This document shows positions 16,726-25,562 of a DNA stretch of 64,000 bases, in pieces. The notes under the pieces were generated by a model that saw only the letters and a program-made list of their open reading frames with translations, was not told where the DNA came from and ran no database searches. How positions within the stretch are numbered: position 1 is the stretch's first letter; the number at the start of each line of letters is the position of its first letter. Both the position numbers and the translations under genes were made by a program. The stretch covers positions 23,981 through 87,980 of the forward strand of contig NZ_VVIP01000073.1 of assembly GCF_009650435.1 (NCBI RefSeq), given 5' to 3'. This stretch comes from Foetidibacter luteolus. GTDB lineage: Bacteria; Bacteroidota; Bacteroidia; Chitinophagales; Chitinophagaceae.

Positions 16726-17757
16726 ATGAAGTACATTGTTTACCTGTTTGCCCTATTATCATTCACAACCTCATGCGTTGCGCAGCAACAAACAAAACCG
16801 GTACTGGTTATTCACGGCGGGGCCGGCACCATACTTAAAAGCAACATGACACCTGAGAAAGAAAAAGCCTACCGGCAGGCGCTGGATGAAGCCCTGGCCG
16901 CAGGTTATGCCGTATTAACCAAAGGCGGCGCAGCTTTGGATGCGGTGGAAGCAGCCATAAAAGTGCTGGAAGATAACCCGCTGTTTAATGCCGGCAAAGG
17001 AGCGGTGTTTACCAATGAAGGAAAGAATGAAATGGATGCATCTGTTATGGATGGCAAAACCCTGAAGGCTGGTGCAGTGGCGGGGGTAACAACCATTAGA
17101 AACCCCATTACCGCGGCAAGGGCTGTGATGGACAAGAGTGAGCATGTAATGATGGCCGGCCCCGGTGCAGAAAAGTTTGCAGCGCAGCAAGGCTGTGTTA
17201 TTGTTGATCCCTCTTACTTTTTTACGCAGGACCGTTGGGATGCCCTGCAACGCGTTAAGGCGGAGGACTCAACCAAAACCAGGCTTGACCATGATGGTGC
17301 AAAACCAGGCGCATCCATCAAGCAGCCCGGTAACAGGGATAGTAAATATGGAACGGTAGGTTGCGTAGCGCTGGATGTACATGGCAACCTTGCCGCAGGC
17401 ACCAGCACCGGTGGCATGACCAATAAGAAATTTGGGCGCATTGGAGACTCGCCTGTTATTGGCGCAGGTACTTACGCGGATAACAATACTTGTGCGGTTA
17501 GCTGTACCGGCTGGGGGGAATTTTTCATAAGGCTGGTTATGGCAAAATCTGTAAGCGACAGGATGGAGCTTGCCCATGAAAGCCTGGATAAAGCGGCAAC
17601 GGAAATGATTATGCATAAGCTTGGCCAACTGGGTGGCGATGGCGGGCTGATAGCTGTTGACAGGGATGGCAACATATCCATGCCGTTTAACACAGAAGGA
17701 ATGTACCGGGCATACATTAATGCCGATGGTAAAAAGGAAGTGCTGATATACAGGTAA
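16726..17757 (+). CDS. Secreted isoaspartyl peptidase / L-asparaginase (Ntn hydrolase)
   Basis: About 343 residues from the ATG at 16726, at the start of a signal peptide ending near 'CVAQQ'. Plant-type asparaginase motifs are clear: 'VIHGGAG', 'NPLFNAGKGAVFT', 'MDASVMDG' and the autoproteolysis site G-T in 'YGTVGCVALD' (nucleophile about T210). The site is followed by 'TSTGGMTNK' and 'RIGDSPVIGAGTYAD'. The precursor cleaves itself into alpha and beta subunits and removes isoaspartyl or asparaginyl groups from peptides. The signal peptide indicates a periplasmic role in peptide salvage. It lies 87 bp upstream of the TIR gene on the same strand; this may be only proximity. Confidence 0.92.
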   Translation: MKYIVYLFALLSFTTSCVAQQQTKPVLVIHGGAGTILKSNMTPEKEKAYRQALDEALAAGYAVLTKGGAALDAVEAAIKVLEDNPLFNAGKGAVFTNEGKNEMDASVMDGKTLKAGAVAGVTTIRNPITAARAVMDKSEHVMMAGPGAEKFAAQQGCVIVDPSYFFTQDRWDALQRVKAEDSTKTRLDHDGAKPGASIKQPGNRDSKYGTVGCVALDVHGNLAAGTSTGGMTNKKFGRIGDSPVIGAGTYADNNTCAVSCTGWGEFFIRLVMAKSVSDRMELAHESLDKAATEMIMHKLGQLGGDGGLIAVDRDGNISMPFNTEGMYRAYINADGKKEVLIYR

Positions 17758-17843
17758 ATTATTTGGCCGGTACCTGCCCCCATAACAAAACGTTGCCGCC
17801 AAAGAAATATATTTACATAAGGACTAACCATAATTGTAAGCAA

Positions 17844-18539
17844 ATGCCTACCGCACCAATCTTTTTTAGCTATTCACGAGCAGATGCCGAATTTGTTCTT
17901 AAGCTGGCCAAAGACCTGCGCCAAACAGGGGTTGATATCTGGCTTGACCAGCTTGACATAAAAGCCGGCAGCCGTTGGGATGCCTCTATCGAAGCCGCGT
18001 TAAATGCCGCTTCCACCGTTATTCTTGTGCTTTCTCCAACATCGGTTGCCTCCAACAACGTATTGGATGAGGTTTCGTTTGCCCTTGAAAATAATAAGCT
18101 GGTTATTCCTGTATTGTTTGCCAACTGCAGCATCCCTTTCAGGATAAAAAGGTTGCAGCAGGTAAATTTTACGGGCGATTACCAGGCCTCTCTGCAACAA
18201 CTGCTAAACCAGTTAGGCCATGCAGCCACAACTGTTAGCGAACCACCGGTTGCCATCAGCAGCCAGCCCAAAACAGTTGCCATTACAGAAGTTTCTTATT
18301 GCAGCCAGGATAAAACCAAATCTGGCACGTTTAAGCAAAAGAAAAACAAAACCTGGCGGGAAGAAAATTCCGACGGTATGTTTAGCTGGAATGAAGTAAG
18401 CCATGAAAACAACCAGGTGCACCTGGATGGTAACGGCGACTATCACTGCAAATTGGATTTAGAGGCAGAAGAAGTATTGTTATCTGAAGATGGCGGTAAT
18501 TCCTGGTTTGTTTTATATTTTGTTACGGGGTATAAATAA
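17844..18539 (+). CDS. TIR-domain protein with uncharacterised C-terminal domain
   Basis: About 231 residues from the ATG at 17844, which matches TIR starts; the upstream extension is unrelated. Residues 1-130 form a TIR_2 domain: 'IFFSYSRADAEFVLKLAKDL', 'DIWLDQLDIKAGSRWDASIE', 'VILVLSPTSVASNNVLDEVSF' with E76 at the place of the NAD-cleaving glutamate, and 'KLVIPVLFANCSIPFRI'. Residues ~145-231 form a small beta-rich domain ('TWREENSDGMFSWNEVSH ... GNSWFVLYFVTGYK') that I do not recognise; it may be a sensor or ligand-binding module. Bacterial TIR proteins commonly act in antiphage defence by degrading NAD+ or making a cyclic ADP-ribose signal. No clear partner gene is adjacent. Confidence 0.85.
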   Translation: MPTAPIFFSYSRADAEFVLKLAKDLRQTGVDIWLDQLDIKAGSRWDASIEAALNAASTVILVLSPTSVASNNVLDEVSFALENNKLVIPVLFANCSIPFRIKRLQQVNFTGDYQASLQQLLNQLGHAATTVSEPPVAISSQPKTVAITEVSYCSQDKTKSGTFKQKKNKTWREENSDGMFSWNEVSHENNQVHLDGNGDYHCKLDLEAEEVLLSEDGGNSWFVLYFVTGYK

Positions 18540-18610
18540 ATACAACATCAGCTTCTGTGTATTATCCGGCTAAGTAATATCGGTTCAACCATTTAATACA
18601 AATACAAAAT

Positions 18611-18700
18611 TATGTTCCCGGCAAAAGGTTATACATGAGGCTGCCGTTGCGTCGCACACTTGTACTGTTGATTCGCTACGCAGCTTTTCCCACAGGGTAG
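18611..18700 (+). repeat. Interspersed repeat family B copy
   Basis: Matches CCGTTGCGTCGCACACTTGTAC ... GATTCGCTACGCAGCTTTTCCCACAGGGTAG, with a diverged first third. Confidence 0.75.
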
Positions 18701-18782
18701 ATAGTTGTGAACTGTGGAATTTTACAAGTTACTTTCTACAACCTCAAGTGGCTTTCTTCATGGCTTTTATTTAATTTTCAAG

Positions 18783-19046
18783 ATGATAAACAAGATAGAG
18801 TTTACTTGCTGGCAAAGCGATGAGCCAATAGAAATTCAACTAGAGCCCGAAGCAATCATTTTTATTGTTTCGCCAGAAAACACTATAACCTTTACTGGTA
18901 CAAGCACTTTAGGAGATTTTAAGTGGGCAATACGAATCGACCATGCACAAAAAGGTATACAACTTTTCCCTGAAAGTGATGGGCACTACTCAATAGAAAT
19001 ATTTGAGAACAATAAATTATTAGAGAATTGGTACAAGTATATGTAA
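18783..19046 (+). CDS. Small hypothetical protein
   Basis: 87 residues from the ATG at 18783. An upstream ATG at 18714 would add a 23-residue hydrophobic stretch partly derived from repeat-flanking DNA. The composition is alternating beta-strand-like ('KIEFTCWQSDEPIEIQLEPEAIIFIV', here quoted in parts) with 'GDFKWAIRID' and an acidic tail. No family recognised. Base composition looks more AT-rich than the housekeeping genes, which suits an accessory gene between a TIR protein and an esterase. Confidence 0.55.
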   Translation: MINKIEFTCWQSDEPIEIQLEPEAIIFIVSPENTITFTGTSTLGDFKWAIRIDHAQKGIQLFPESDGHYSIEIFENNKLLENWYKYM

Positions 19047-19133
19047 TACTCATGCTCCAATGCTTTACGAATCACTAAATATTTCATTTTTTCCAGGGCG
19101 GGCTACATGGCAATTGGCGAATAATGTTCAGGA

Positions 19134-19194
19134 CGTACAAGAGTGCGACGCAACGAAGTTCAATTCTTATTCAACTGCCGGGCCCATAAAAAAT
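19134..19194 (-). repeat. Interspersed repeat family B, partial copy
   Basis: GTACAAGAGTGCGACGCAAC followed by ACTGCCGGGCCCATAAAA. The flanking 19195-19412 holds only a short remnant-like ORF on the minus strand and no recognisable gene. Confidence 0.75.
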
Positions 19195-19412
19195 TTCGGG
19201 CAGATTTATAGTAAACCGTTTTTTAATTGCACCAAATATTCCACCGCCCTGTAAGCCGGATAATCAGGTTTGTATTGTTGCATGGCAGTGTTGACTTCGC
19301 CGGGCGATTAACTGTTATACCCCTTAAGTTCGCCGATGATTTTCAAATTCTTTAGCTGCAAAAACAATAATCTGTTATATTCACTCCGCTATCACCTACA
19401 AAAATTGCTTCC

Positions 19413-21026
19413 ATGAAAAAGCTACTCACCTCACTGTTATCATTAAGCATAGTATCGCTTGTTTTGGCCCAGCCTTCCCTGCAGGTTACCACCGCTAATG
19501 GCGTGTTAGAAGGTGTTGATGAATCTGGCACACGTGCGTTTAAAGGAATTCCTTTTGCACAACCTCCGGTGGGCGAACTCCGTTGGCGGGAGCCGATGCC
19601 GCCTAAAAACTGGAGCGGCATACGCAAAGCAGATAAATTCGGCCCTCGGGCTATGCAGCGACCTATTTTCGGCGACATGAATTTCCGCTCCAACGGCATG
19701 AGTGAAGACTGTCTTTACCTGAATGTGTGGACGCCTGCAAAGTCAGCCAGCGAAAAATTGCCCGTACTGGTTTACTTCTATGGCGGCGGCCTGGTGGCCG
19801 GCGACGGCTCCGAGCCACGCTATGATGGCGAAAGCATGAGCCGCCGCGGCATCGTTACCGTCACTGTTAACTACCGGCTTACCGTTTTTGGCTTTTTTGC
19901 ACACCCCGAGCTTACCAAAGAATCTCCCAACCATGCTTCCGGCAACTATGGCCTGCTTGACCAATATGCCGCGTTGAAATGGGTGCAACAAAATATTGCC
20001 GCCTTTGGCGGAGACCCCCAACGGGTTACCATTGCCGGCGAATCTGCGGGCTCTTTCTCCGTAAGTGCGCAAATGGCTTCGCCGCTGTCAAAAAACCTGG
20101 TAGCAGGCGCTATTGGCGAGAGTGGTTCCCTGCTGGGCTCACGGTCGCCTACGCCCCTTAGCGAAGCGGAAAAATTGGGGGAGAAGTTTGCCACGGCTGC
20201 CGGCGCCGGTTCACTCGCAGCATTGAGAGCGATGTCCGCAGAAGCGGTGCTGGAAGTAACAGCCAAACCCGATTTTGGCCGCTTTCCCGTAACGGTAGAT
20301 GGTTATTTCTTTCCTAAATCGCCGGTGGAAATTTTTAAGGCAGGCGAGCAGGCCCATGTGCCATTGCTGGTAGGCTGGAACTCCCAGGAAATGGGCAGCG
20401 GCGCTTTACTGGGGCAGGAAAAACCTTCCAAAGCCAGCTTTACCGCAGCCGTAAACAAGATCTATCCAAACAATGCTGCTGACATATTAAAACATTATAA
20501 CCCTGCAACAGACGAAGAGGCGGAACAGGCTGCAACTGATTTGGCGGGAGACCGTTTTATCGGGTTCAGCACCTGGAAATGGAGTGATTTGCAGAACCAG
20601 ACAGGCGGTAAACCTGTCTATCGTTACCTGTATGCACGTCCAAGACCGGCGATGCGTGCCGAAATGGGCAACGCGGTAGCCGGGCTGGCGGGTGGTGTTA
20701 TCAAAAGCGCCGAACCTGCAGTAAAGCCGGCACCGCCAGCGAAAGGTGCGGTGCACTCCGCCGAAATAGAATATGCTTTGGGCAACCTGCCCACCAACCG
20801 GGTGTATGACTGGCAACCGGAAGATTTTAAGGTTTCGGAAATCATCCAGGCCTTCTTTGCCAACTTTATCAAAACAGGTAATCCCAATGGTTACGGTGTG
20901 CCGGAATGGTCGCCTGTAAAGAGTGGCGGCCCTGCGCAGGTAATGCACATCAACGTAAACAGCCAGCAACAAACCGAAAAAAACAGGGACCGCTACCTGG
21001 CGCTGGATAAAATAAACATGAACTAA
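19413..21026 (+). CDS. Secreted carboxylesterase type B
   Basis: 537 residues with a signal peptide ending 'SLVLAQ'. Type B carboxylesterase landmarks are 'FKGIPFAQPPVGELRWREP', 'SEDCLYLNVWTP', the oxyanion-hole 'VYFYGGGLVAGDG' and the nucleophile elbow 'IAGESAGSFSV' (Ser about residue 211). The catalytic His region is 'AVHSAEIEYALG'. It hydrolyses carboxylic esters, probably in the periplasm. The oxyanion motif is GGG rather than the common HGGG/HGGA. The length is normal for the family. Codon usage looks more GC-rich than in the neighbouring TIR and SMI1 genes. Confidence 0.9.
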   Translation: MKKLLTSLLSLSIVSLVLAQPSLQVTTANGVLEGVDESGTRAFKGIPFAQPPVGELRWREPMPPKNWSGIRKADKFGPRAMQRPIFGDMNFRSNGMSEDCLYLNVWTPAKSASEKLPVLVYFYGGGLVAGDGSEPRYDGESMSRRGIVTVTVNYRLTVFGFFAHPELTKESPNHASGNYGLLDQYAALKWVQQNIAAFGGDPQRVTIAGESAGSFSVSAQMASPLSKNLVAGAIGESGSLLGSRSPTPLSEAEKLGEKFATAAGAGSLAALRAMSAEAVLEVTAKPDFGRFPVTVDGYFFPKSPVEIFKAGEQAHVPLLVGWNSQEMGSGALLGQEKPSKASFTAAVNKIYPNNAADILKHYNPATDEEAEQAATDLAGDRFIGFSTWKWSDLQNQTGGKPVYRYLYARPRPAMRAEMGNAVAGLAGGVIKSAEPAVKPAPPAKGAVHSAEIEYALGNLPTNRVYDWQPEDFKVSEIIQAFFANFIKTGNPNGYGVPEWSPVKSGGPAQVMHINVNSQQQTEKNRDRYLALDKINMN

Positions 21027-21086
21027 TCTCCCGGAACAAATGAGGTGGTTTTTATCATAAAACAGCTTCGCTGTTTAAAAATTATT

Positions 21087-21176
21087 ATGGGCCCGGCAGA
21101 GGGAACTGCCATGAGGCATCGTTGCGTCGCACTCTTGTACTTTTTGTTCGCTACGCAGCCTTTCCCGCAGGGTAGG
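21087..21176 (+). repeat. Interspersed repeat family B, full copy
   Basis: TATGGGCCCGGCAGAGGGAACTGCC then GAGGCATCGTTGCGTCGCACTCTTGTAC then CGCTACGCAGCCTTTCCCGCAGGGTAGG (each quoted in part). It is preceded by ACAGCTTCGCTGTTTA, which also precedes the copy at 30946. Confidence 0.85.
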
Positions 21177-21295
21177 GGGGATCGATTTTTATTTCACATT
21201 ATTCTCTGATCCCTTCCGCAAAGTCCTTTAGCAGTAGACTTCCCGGGCAATTACTTCAGGTAGGCAGCGTGTGAGTTCAAAAGTTTTCCTACATT

Positions 21296-23227
21296 TTATG
21301 GCCCGATTGTTAAAGAGCCGGGTGGTACATGTGCACTACCATTACCATTTATCTTAAGCGATTGCAGGCGCCCCGGCTGTGTAAAGTTGAGCATACCGGC
21401 ATTGCCGTTAATGATCATGGATGAAGTGGGAGAACCGGTGAAGTTACCATTGCCGGCAACAGCGCCATTGATAGTAATGCTGTGCCCTGCAATATCCAAA
21501 GAACCATCCAGTGCCAGGGAACCGATTACTACATCTTCATTTAGTACCGGCTGTCCGCCCGGTGGAACCGTTATATTTGCGCCAATTGCAGGAACGCAAT
21601 TACAGGTCCAGTTTGCGGGATTGTTCCAGTTTTTATTAACTTTCCCTGTCCATACGGGATTTTTTCCGGTTACGGCATCTGCTACTTTAAATAGCACCCT
21701 GCCTATTGCAACAAACCAGCCCGAATCGTTATAATATGGTTTGCCCCAAACAGAAGATATAGGCTCCGTTTGCCCGTTGTTGAATGACAGGTGGCGCTTG
21801 CTTGCGGTTCTGAAAGCGATCTCGCCATTGTTATTAAGCAATTCCATAACACTGTTTGAGCCAAAGAAAGTTCGTTGCACGTGATTGCCAAAACTGTCCC
21901 TTACAAATAATTGCCTTTCCTTGGCTATTCCGAGCTTGGCATAGGCCACAAACTTGTTATTCACCTGGTAAACTTCATCTGTACCGAAAGATTGCTCTTC
22001 TGAAGTAATATTGCTGAGCACCGAATCACCGGCAGGTGTTATCAGGCGCAGTTCACCAAATTCACTGGTTGATACCTGCCGGTTATATACAAAATAATTG
22101 CCGTCTGTGCGGGGCCGGTTATTGTTTTTGCCGCTGTTAGCTGTTAAATTGGTGGTTACCCCATTTTCATACTTGTAGATATCACCATTAAAAAATGCAA
22201 CTACCCCATTAGCGGCAACACTGTTCTCTGAAGTTCCGGAATTCATCGTTACCGCTTCGCTTTCGAGTGTCGCCAGGTTTCTTCTCGTAAGCTTACTACC
22301 TGGCGCAATCCGTAGCATGCTGTCCCAAATGGCATAATCACCCGCTACCTGAATATCTGAAGTGGATCCATTCACATCCAGCGCATAAACAGAGTCCCTG
22401 TTCCAGTCATAAAGTGTGTTCGATGCTGTTCGCAACAAGGCTCCATAGGGTGTTATAAGTGCCCTGGAAACCTTCGAGTTTACGGGTATTACTGTTGACT
22501 GGCCGGTAGTTATATCAGTCACAATTGGGTTATCAGGAAGACCATTTCCCGCTACTAAAACACGGTTATAGTTAAAATCCAGAATAGGTGTGTTGGCAAC
22601 AAAATATTCAGTAAGGGTGGAGCTGCTGTCAACATAAATAGGTATATCGCTTATCGTCTCCTGGTTCTTTTTGTCAGTAATAAAAATCCATATCTCACCT
22701 CTGCGGCCGTTAGACCTGGCAAGGTCAACCGTTATGTTTAATGAATCTTTATGCTTGCCGCTGTATAGTAAGCCACTTAAGTTATAGTCACGCCATTCAA
22801 TTGATACGGTGCAGATATCCAGGTCATCCCATTTTAGTACAATCGGCAGTTGTGGCCTGGCTACAGAATGAGGAAGTAATCCGGCTATTATTGTCGGCGG
22901 TTGATCAAACAAAAAGTTGACTGTTTTTGTTTCGTGGTTATCAAATACATCTTTAGCGGTAACACTTAATTGATAAGTTCCCTGTTTTATTCCGCTTAAC
23001 GAAATGCTGCCTTCAAAATATGCCTCAGTGACGTTATATGTCAGTGTATCGGTACGATCTTTTAACGTAGCTACTACACTGGATAACTGGTAGGTGGAGC
23101 TAATGCGGGATATAATTCTAACGTTGTTTCCGGCGGCTACCGATGTGTTCGTGTTGATTTCAATTTCCGCCGATGCATCAAATACTGATACAAGCAAAAA
23201 AATAAAAAAGAAAGTTATGGGTTTCAT
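21296..23227 (-). CDS. Secreted repeat protein, apparently C-terminally shortened
   Basis: 643 residues with a signal peptide (MKPITFFFIFLLVSVFDASA). Residues ~25-130 resemble Ig/cadherin-like modules ('QGTYQLSVTAKDVFDNHETKTVNF'). The middle, ~220-520, looks like a beta-propeller of 'YANWDS...'-type strands, with 'DGNYFVYNRQ' and 'NNKFVAYAKLG' repeats. The end has the 'WTGKVNKNWNNPANWTCNCVP' module seen in many Bacteroidota surface proteins, followed by 'NGNGSAHVPPGSLTIGP' and stop. Related proteins usually continue for hundreds of residues to a T9SS sorting domain, which is missing here. The protein may therefore be non-anchored or a decaying gene. Function unknown. Confidence 0.7.
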   Translation of the reverse strand: MKPITFFFIFLLVSVFDASAEIEINTNTSVAAGNNVRIISRISSTYQLSSVVATLKDRTDTLTYNVTEAYFEGSISLSGIKQGTYQLSVTAKDVFDNHETKTVNFLFDQPPTIIAGLLPHSVARPQLPIVLKWDDLDICTVSIEWRDYNLSGLLYSGKHKDSLNITVDLARSNGRRGEIWIFITDKKNQETISDIPIYVDSSSTLTEYFVANTPILDFNYNRVLVAGNGLPDNPIVTDITTGQSTVIPVNSKVSRALITPYGALLRTASNTLYDWNRDSVYALDVNGSTSDIQVAGDYAIWDSMLRIAPGSKLTRRNLATLESEAVTMNSGTSENSVAANGVVAFFNGDIYKYENGVTTNLTANSGKNNNRPRTDGNYFVYNRQVSTSEFGELRLITPAGDSVLSNITSEEQSFGTDEVYQVNNKFVAYAKLGIAKERQLFVRDSFGNHVQRTFFGSNSVMELLNNNGEIAFRTASKRHLSFNNGQTEPISSVWGKPYYNDSGWFVAIGRVLFKVADAVTGKNPVWTGKVNKNWNNPANWTCNCVPAIGANITVPPGGQPVLNEDVVIGSLALDGSLDIAGHSITINGAVAGNGNFTGSPTSSMIINGNAGMLNFTQPGRLQSLKINGNGSAHVPPGSLTIGP

Positions 23228-23593
23228 GAGATTTGAGTTGAAATAAAGATTTGTTCCCTAAAATAGGCAATTTTTGTGCCCGGCGATATCAGGCAATATT
23301 TTGGGCAACATTGTATCAGTTGTAATTTAAGGCTTAAAAAATAGCACAAAGCTGAGGTGTTTATTGCCACGGTGGTTGCCGGCCAGTATCTGATGATTAG
23401 CAGACCAACAAGGACAATAACATTTTAATTGAACTGCGCATGCTTTTCAACCTTTCGCTGTAATTACAACTGCTTTTTTGCTTCCCAATAGATTTTGTGA
23501 TAATTTGTTATGTATTGTGCCAAGGGTAAAGCGCAAGAACAAAGGGCCATTGTTGCGTAGGTTGGGTAAATGATTATTTTAAAATTTTATTTT
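23228..23593. other. Intergenic region upstream of the TIR-pYEATS gene
   Basis: About 365 bp, AT-rich, with no credible ORF or repeat. It should hold divergent promoters. TTTTGTGATAATTTG around 23493-23507 is promoter-like, but I cannot place a start with confidence. Confidence 0.3.
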
Positions 23594-24442
23594 ATGCCAG
23601 GGAAGTTTGATGTATTCATCAGTTACAACCATAAAGACCAAATTGCCGTTAGAAAGATTGTTAAGCGATTAAAGGAGCATAGAATTAATGTTTGGTTTGA
23701 TGAAGAGATAAATCCAGGTCAATCATGGCAAAGTCAATTGGAGATGCTGTTAGAAGAAATTCCTTCAGTAGCTATCATAATTGGAAGCGAAATAGGAAAG
23801 TGGCATAGTTTTGAAATGCGGGTGGTAATTGACGAATCTATTAACAGGGGAATACCGGTTATACCTGTTTTGATAAAAGGCAACGAGCCCGACATAAAGC
23901 TTCCGATTTTCCTCCGGCAATTTATGTGGGTAGACTGCAGGGATGGAATCTCCAAAGAAAATCTCGCCAGAATTATTCAGGGAATAACGGGAAAAAGGTT
24001 AAAACAAATGAAAAGAGTCAATTATGTTTCTCCTAAAACATTAGATCTGAGTATTAAATCCAGCCTTAAAAAAAGGGGTGCAAAAATACCTTACAGAATA
24101 GTTGGGGATGAGGCTGCTGGATATGAACATTACCCGTTAAGGATTGCTCTGGATGGGCCGCGACAGGTTCTGGACAGTATTACCGAAGTGGAATATAAGC
24201 TTCACAAGGCATTTAAACGGCCACGCCGCCTTACTTCTGACCGCGTAAATAAATTTGCTATTGAAATTTGGGCTTATGGCGGTTTTGAAATGTCGGCAAT
24301 TGTTCACTTTGACAATGGGGCATTAGCAAGATTACAGTATGAGGTTGTTTTGGAATTGCCGGATGACGACGGAACTAATTATGTAGTTGATAAGTCTAAA
24401 ATAGGCGAAAGTATATTTGAGGGGTGTGATTTGCCTGGATAA
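23594..24442 (+). CDS. TIR-pYEATS domain fusion protein
   Basis: 282 residues from the ATG at 23594; an ATG at 23570 adds 8 hydrophobic residues. Residues 1-135 form a TIR domain: 'FDVFISYNHKDQIAVRKIV', 'INVWFDEEINPGQSWQSQLE', 'VAIIIGSEIGKWHSFEMRV' with E74 at the NAD-cleaving position, and 'GIPVIPVLIKG'. Residues ~178-256 match a prokaryotic YEATS domain: 'YPLRIALDGPRQVLDSITEV', 'YKLHKAF', 'RVNKFAIEIWAYGGFEM'. pYEATS domains are predicted ligand or acyl-group readers in bacterial conflict systems. The fusion suggests a sensor-effector that destroys NAD+ on recognition (inference). The region is AT-rich relative to its surroundings, consistent with transfer. Confidence 0.85.
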   Translation: MPGKFDVFISYNHKDQIAVRKIVKRLKEHRINVWFDEEINPGQSWQSQLEMLLEEIPSVAIIIGSEIGKWHSFEMRVVIDESINRGIPVIPVLIKGNEPDIKLPIFLRQFMWVDCRDGISKENLARIIQGITGKRLKQMKRVNYVSPKTLDLSIKSSLKKRGAKIPYRIVGDEAAGYEHYPLRIALDGPRQVLDSITEVEYKLHKAFKRPRRLTSDRVNKFAIEIWAYGGFEMSAIVHFDNGALARLQYEVVLELPDDDGTNYVVDKSKIGESIFEGCDLPG

Positions 24443-24480
24443 TTCTTAGCCGGCATTCCGACAGAGCAGCCGGCACAAGG

Positions 24481-24505
24481 CTAACGCATGAGTCTTGCGC
24501 TAGCA
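24481..24505. terminator. Possible hairpin between convergent genes
   Basis: GCTAACGCA / TGCGCTAGC arms with one mismatch and loop TGAGTCT, about 40 bp after the TIR-pYEATS stop. No T-run follows, so its function as a terminator is uncertain. Confidence 0.4.
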
Positions 24506-24689
24506 TTATCAATCGACATTCTTGAGAGAATGGGGGACTAATTGCGGAGAAGCGCTTCGGTTGAGCACTGTGCGGAAACTAAATAAACTATAACGACTCA
24601 TTCATCCAACAAATTGACAAAGTATTTTATTCAACCTCAGAGATTTAATCTTAGCCCTTGCTAACAATAATGCTGGTATTTAGCTACCT

Positions 24690-25301
24690 CTACATGTTAT
24701 TAGCCTTCTTATCTTCAATAATCATGAGGTTGGTATTATGTGTCTTCACCAGGAAGTCTTTAAATGATTTATAACGGTTTGCTCCCGGTTTCCAGTTTGC
24801 ATATTCCAAAACCTCCCATTCCAAGTTGTGTTTTATTACAGGATTAAGAAAGATGCACATTCCATCGTACCAATTCGAAATTTTCAGACTTTGCTTCAAG
24901 TATTGATGTCTATATCTCGCCGAATCCTGATTTTCATCATAACAGGCATATTCTTCATCTGAAATGTCTATATCAAAGTCATACTCAAGCCAAACACTAT
25001 CTTCTGTTTGTATTGCCCAGTCTATTTGCTGTATAGGAAGTAAATTATCTAAAAAGAAAGAAGTGTAACTAAAGCCATTTGAGATTAGCAAGAATTGTTT
25101 ATAGGAGGGAGGAAGATTTGTGCCAAGCAACTTTTCTTTAGCTTTAATTTGCAGTTTAGTTGCTGGTGGATAACCAAGCCATTTGCTTTCTGCTGCCTCC
25201 CTGCTTAAAACACCTCTTTCAATCATTACCTCAATATACTGCGCATCATTCTCCACAAAAAAATCATTATTAACTTTTTCAAGAAGTTGTTTCACATTCA
25301 T
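24690..25301 (-). CDS. SMI1/KNR4 (SUKH) family protein
   Basis: 203 residues, ATG at 25301. The SUKH signature is clear: 'PATKLQIKAKEKLLGTNLPPSYKQFLLISNGF', read here as the usual helix 'I..aE..LG..LP..Y..fLl.sNG' plus a downstream acidic loop ('EYDFDIDISDEEY'). Bacterial SUKH proteins are mostly immunity proteins for polymorphic or contact-dependent toxins. No toxin gene or Rhs/CDI cassette lies next to it, so it looks like an orphan immunity gene or a protein with another role. It is convergent with the TIR-pYEATS gene and divergent from the SLOG gene. Low GC content suggests acquisition. Confidence 0.85.
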   Translation of the reverse strand: MNVKQLLEKVNNDFFVENDAQYIEVMIERGVLSREAAESKWLGYPPATKLQIKAKEKLLGTNLPPSYKQFLLISNGFSYTSFFLDNLLPIQQIDWAIQTEDSVWLEYDFDIDISDEEYACYDENQDSARYRHQYLKQSLKISNWYDGMCIFLNPVIKHNLEWEVLEYANWKPGANRYKSFKDFLVKTHNTNLMIIEDKKANNM

Positions 25302-25562
25302 ATGTTAGGGCTAATTAAATCAAAGCAATTTACTACAAACGCATGCTGCGTTGAATACCGTTCTCTGAATATAAATGTTTTATTGCTATCCAGGGTTTAT
25401 TTTAAAACTCCTCCATAATAATGAATTTGAAAGCCGTGAACAAGTTACCCCCCGCTGCCTTAACATTGATACATTAGACGCTGTTTTTTTTATAGTCACT
25501 GAATAGCATCCTTTTCACCAACTTTGCTTAAGCAACGCATTCACATCCTTCAACCGCACGTT

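Noticed and set aside
19060..19254. 64-codon ORF on the plus strand, and a short minus-strand remnant around 19212-19300
   Set aside because: The plus ORF runs through a family B repeat. The minus remnant is too short to assign to any gene.
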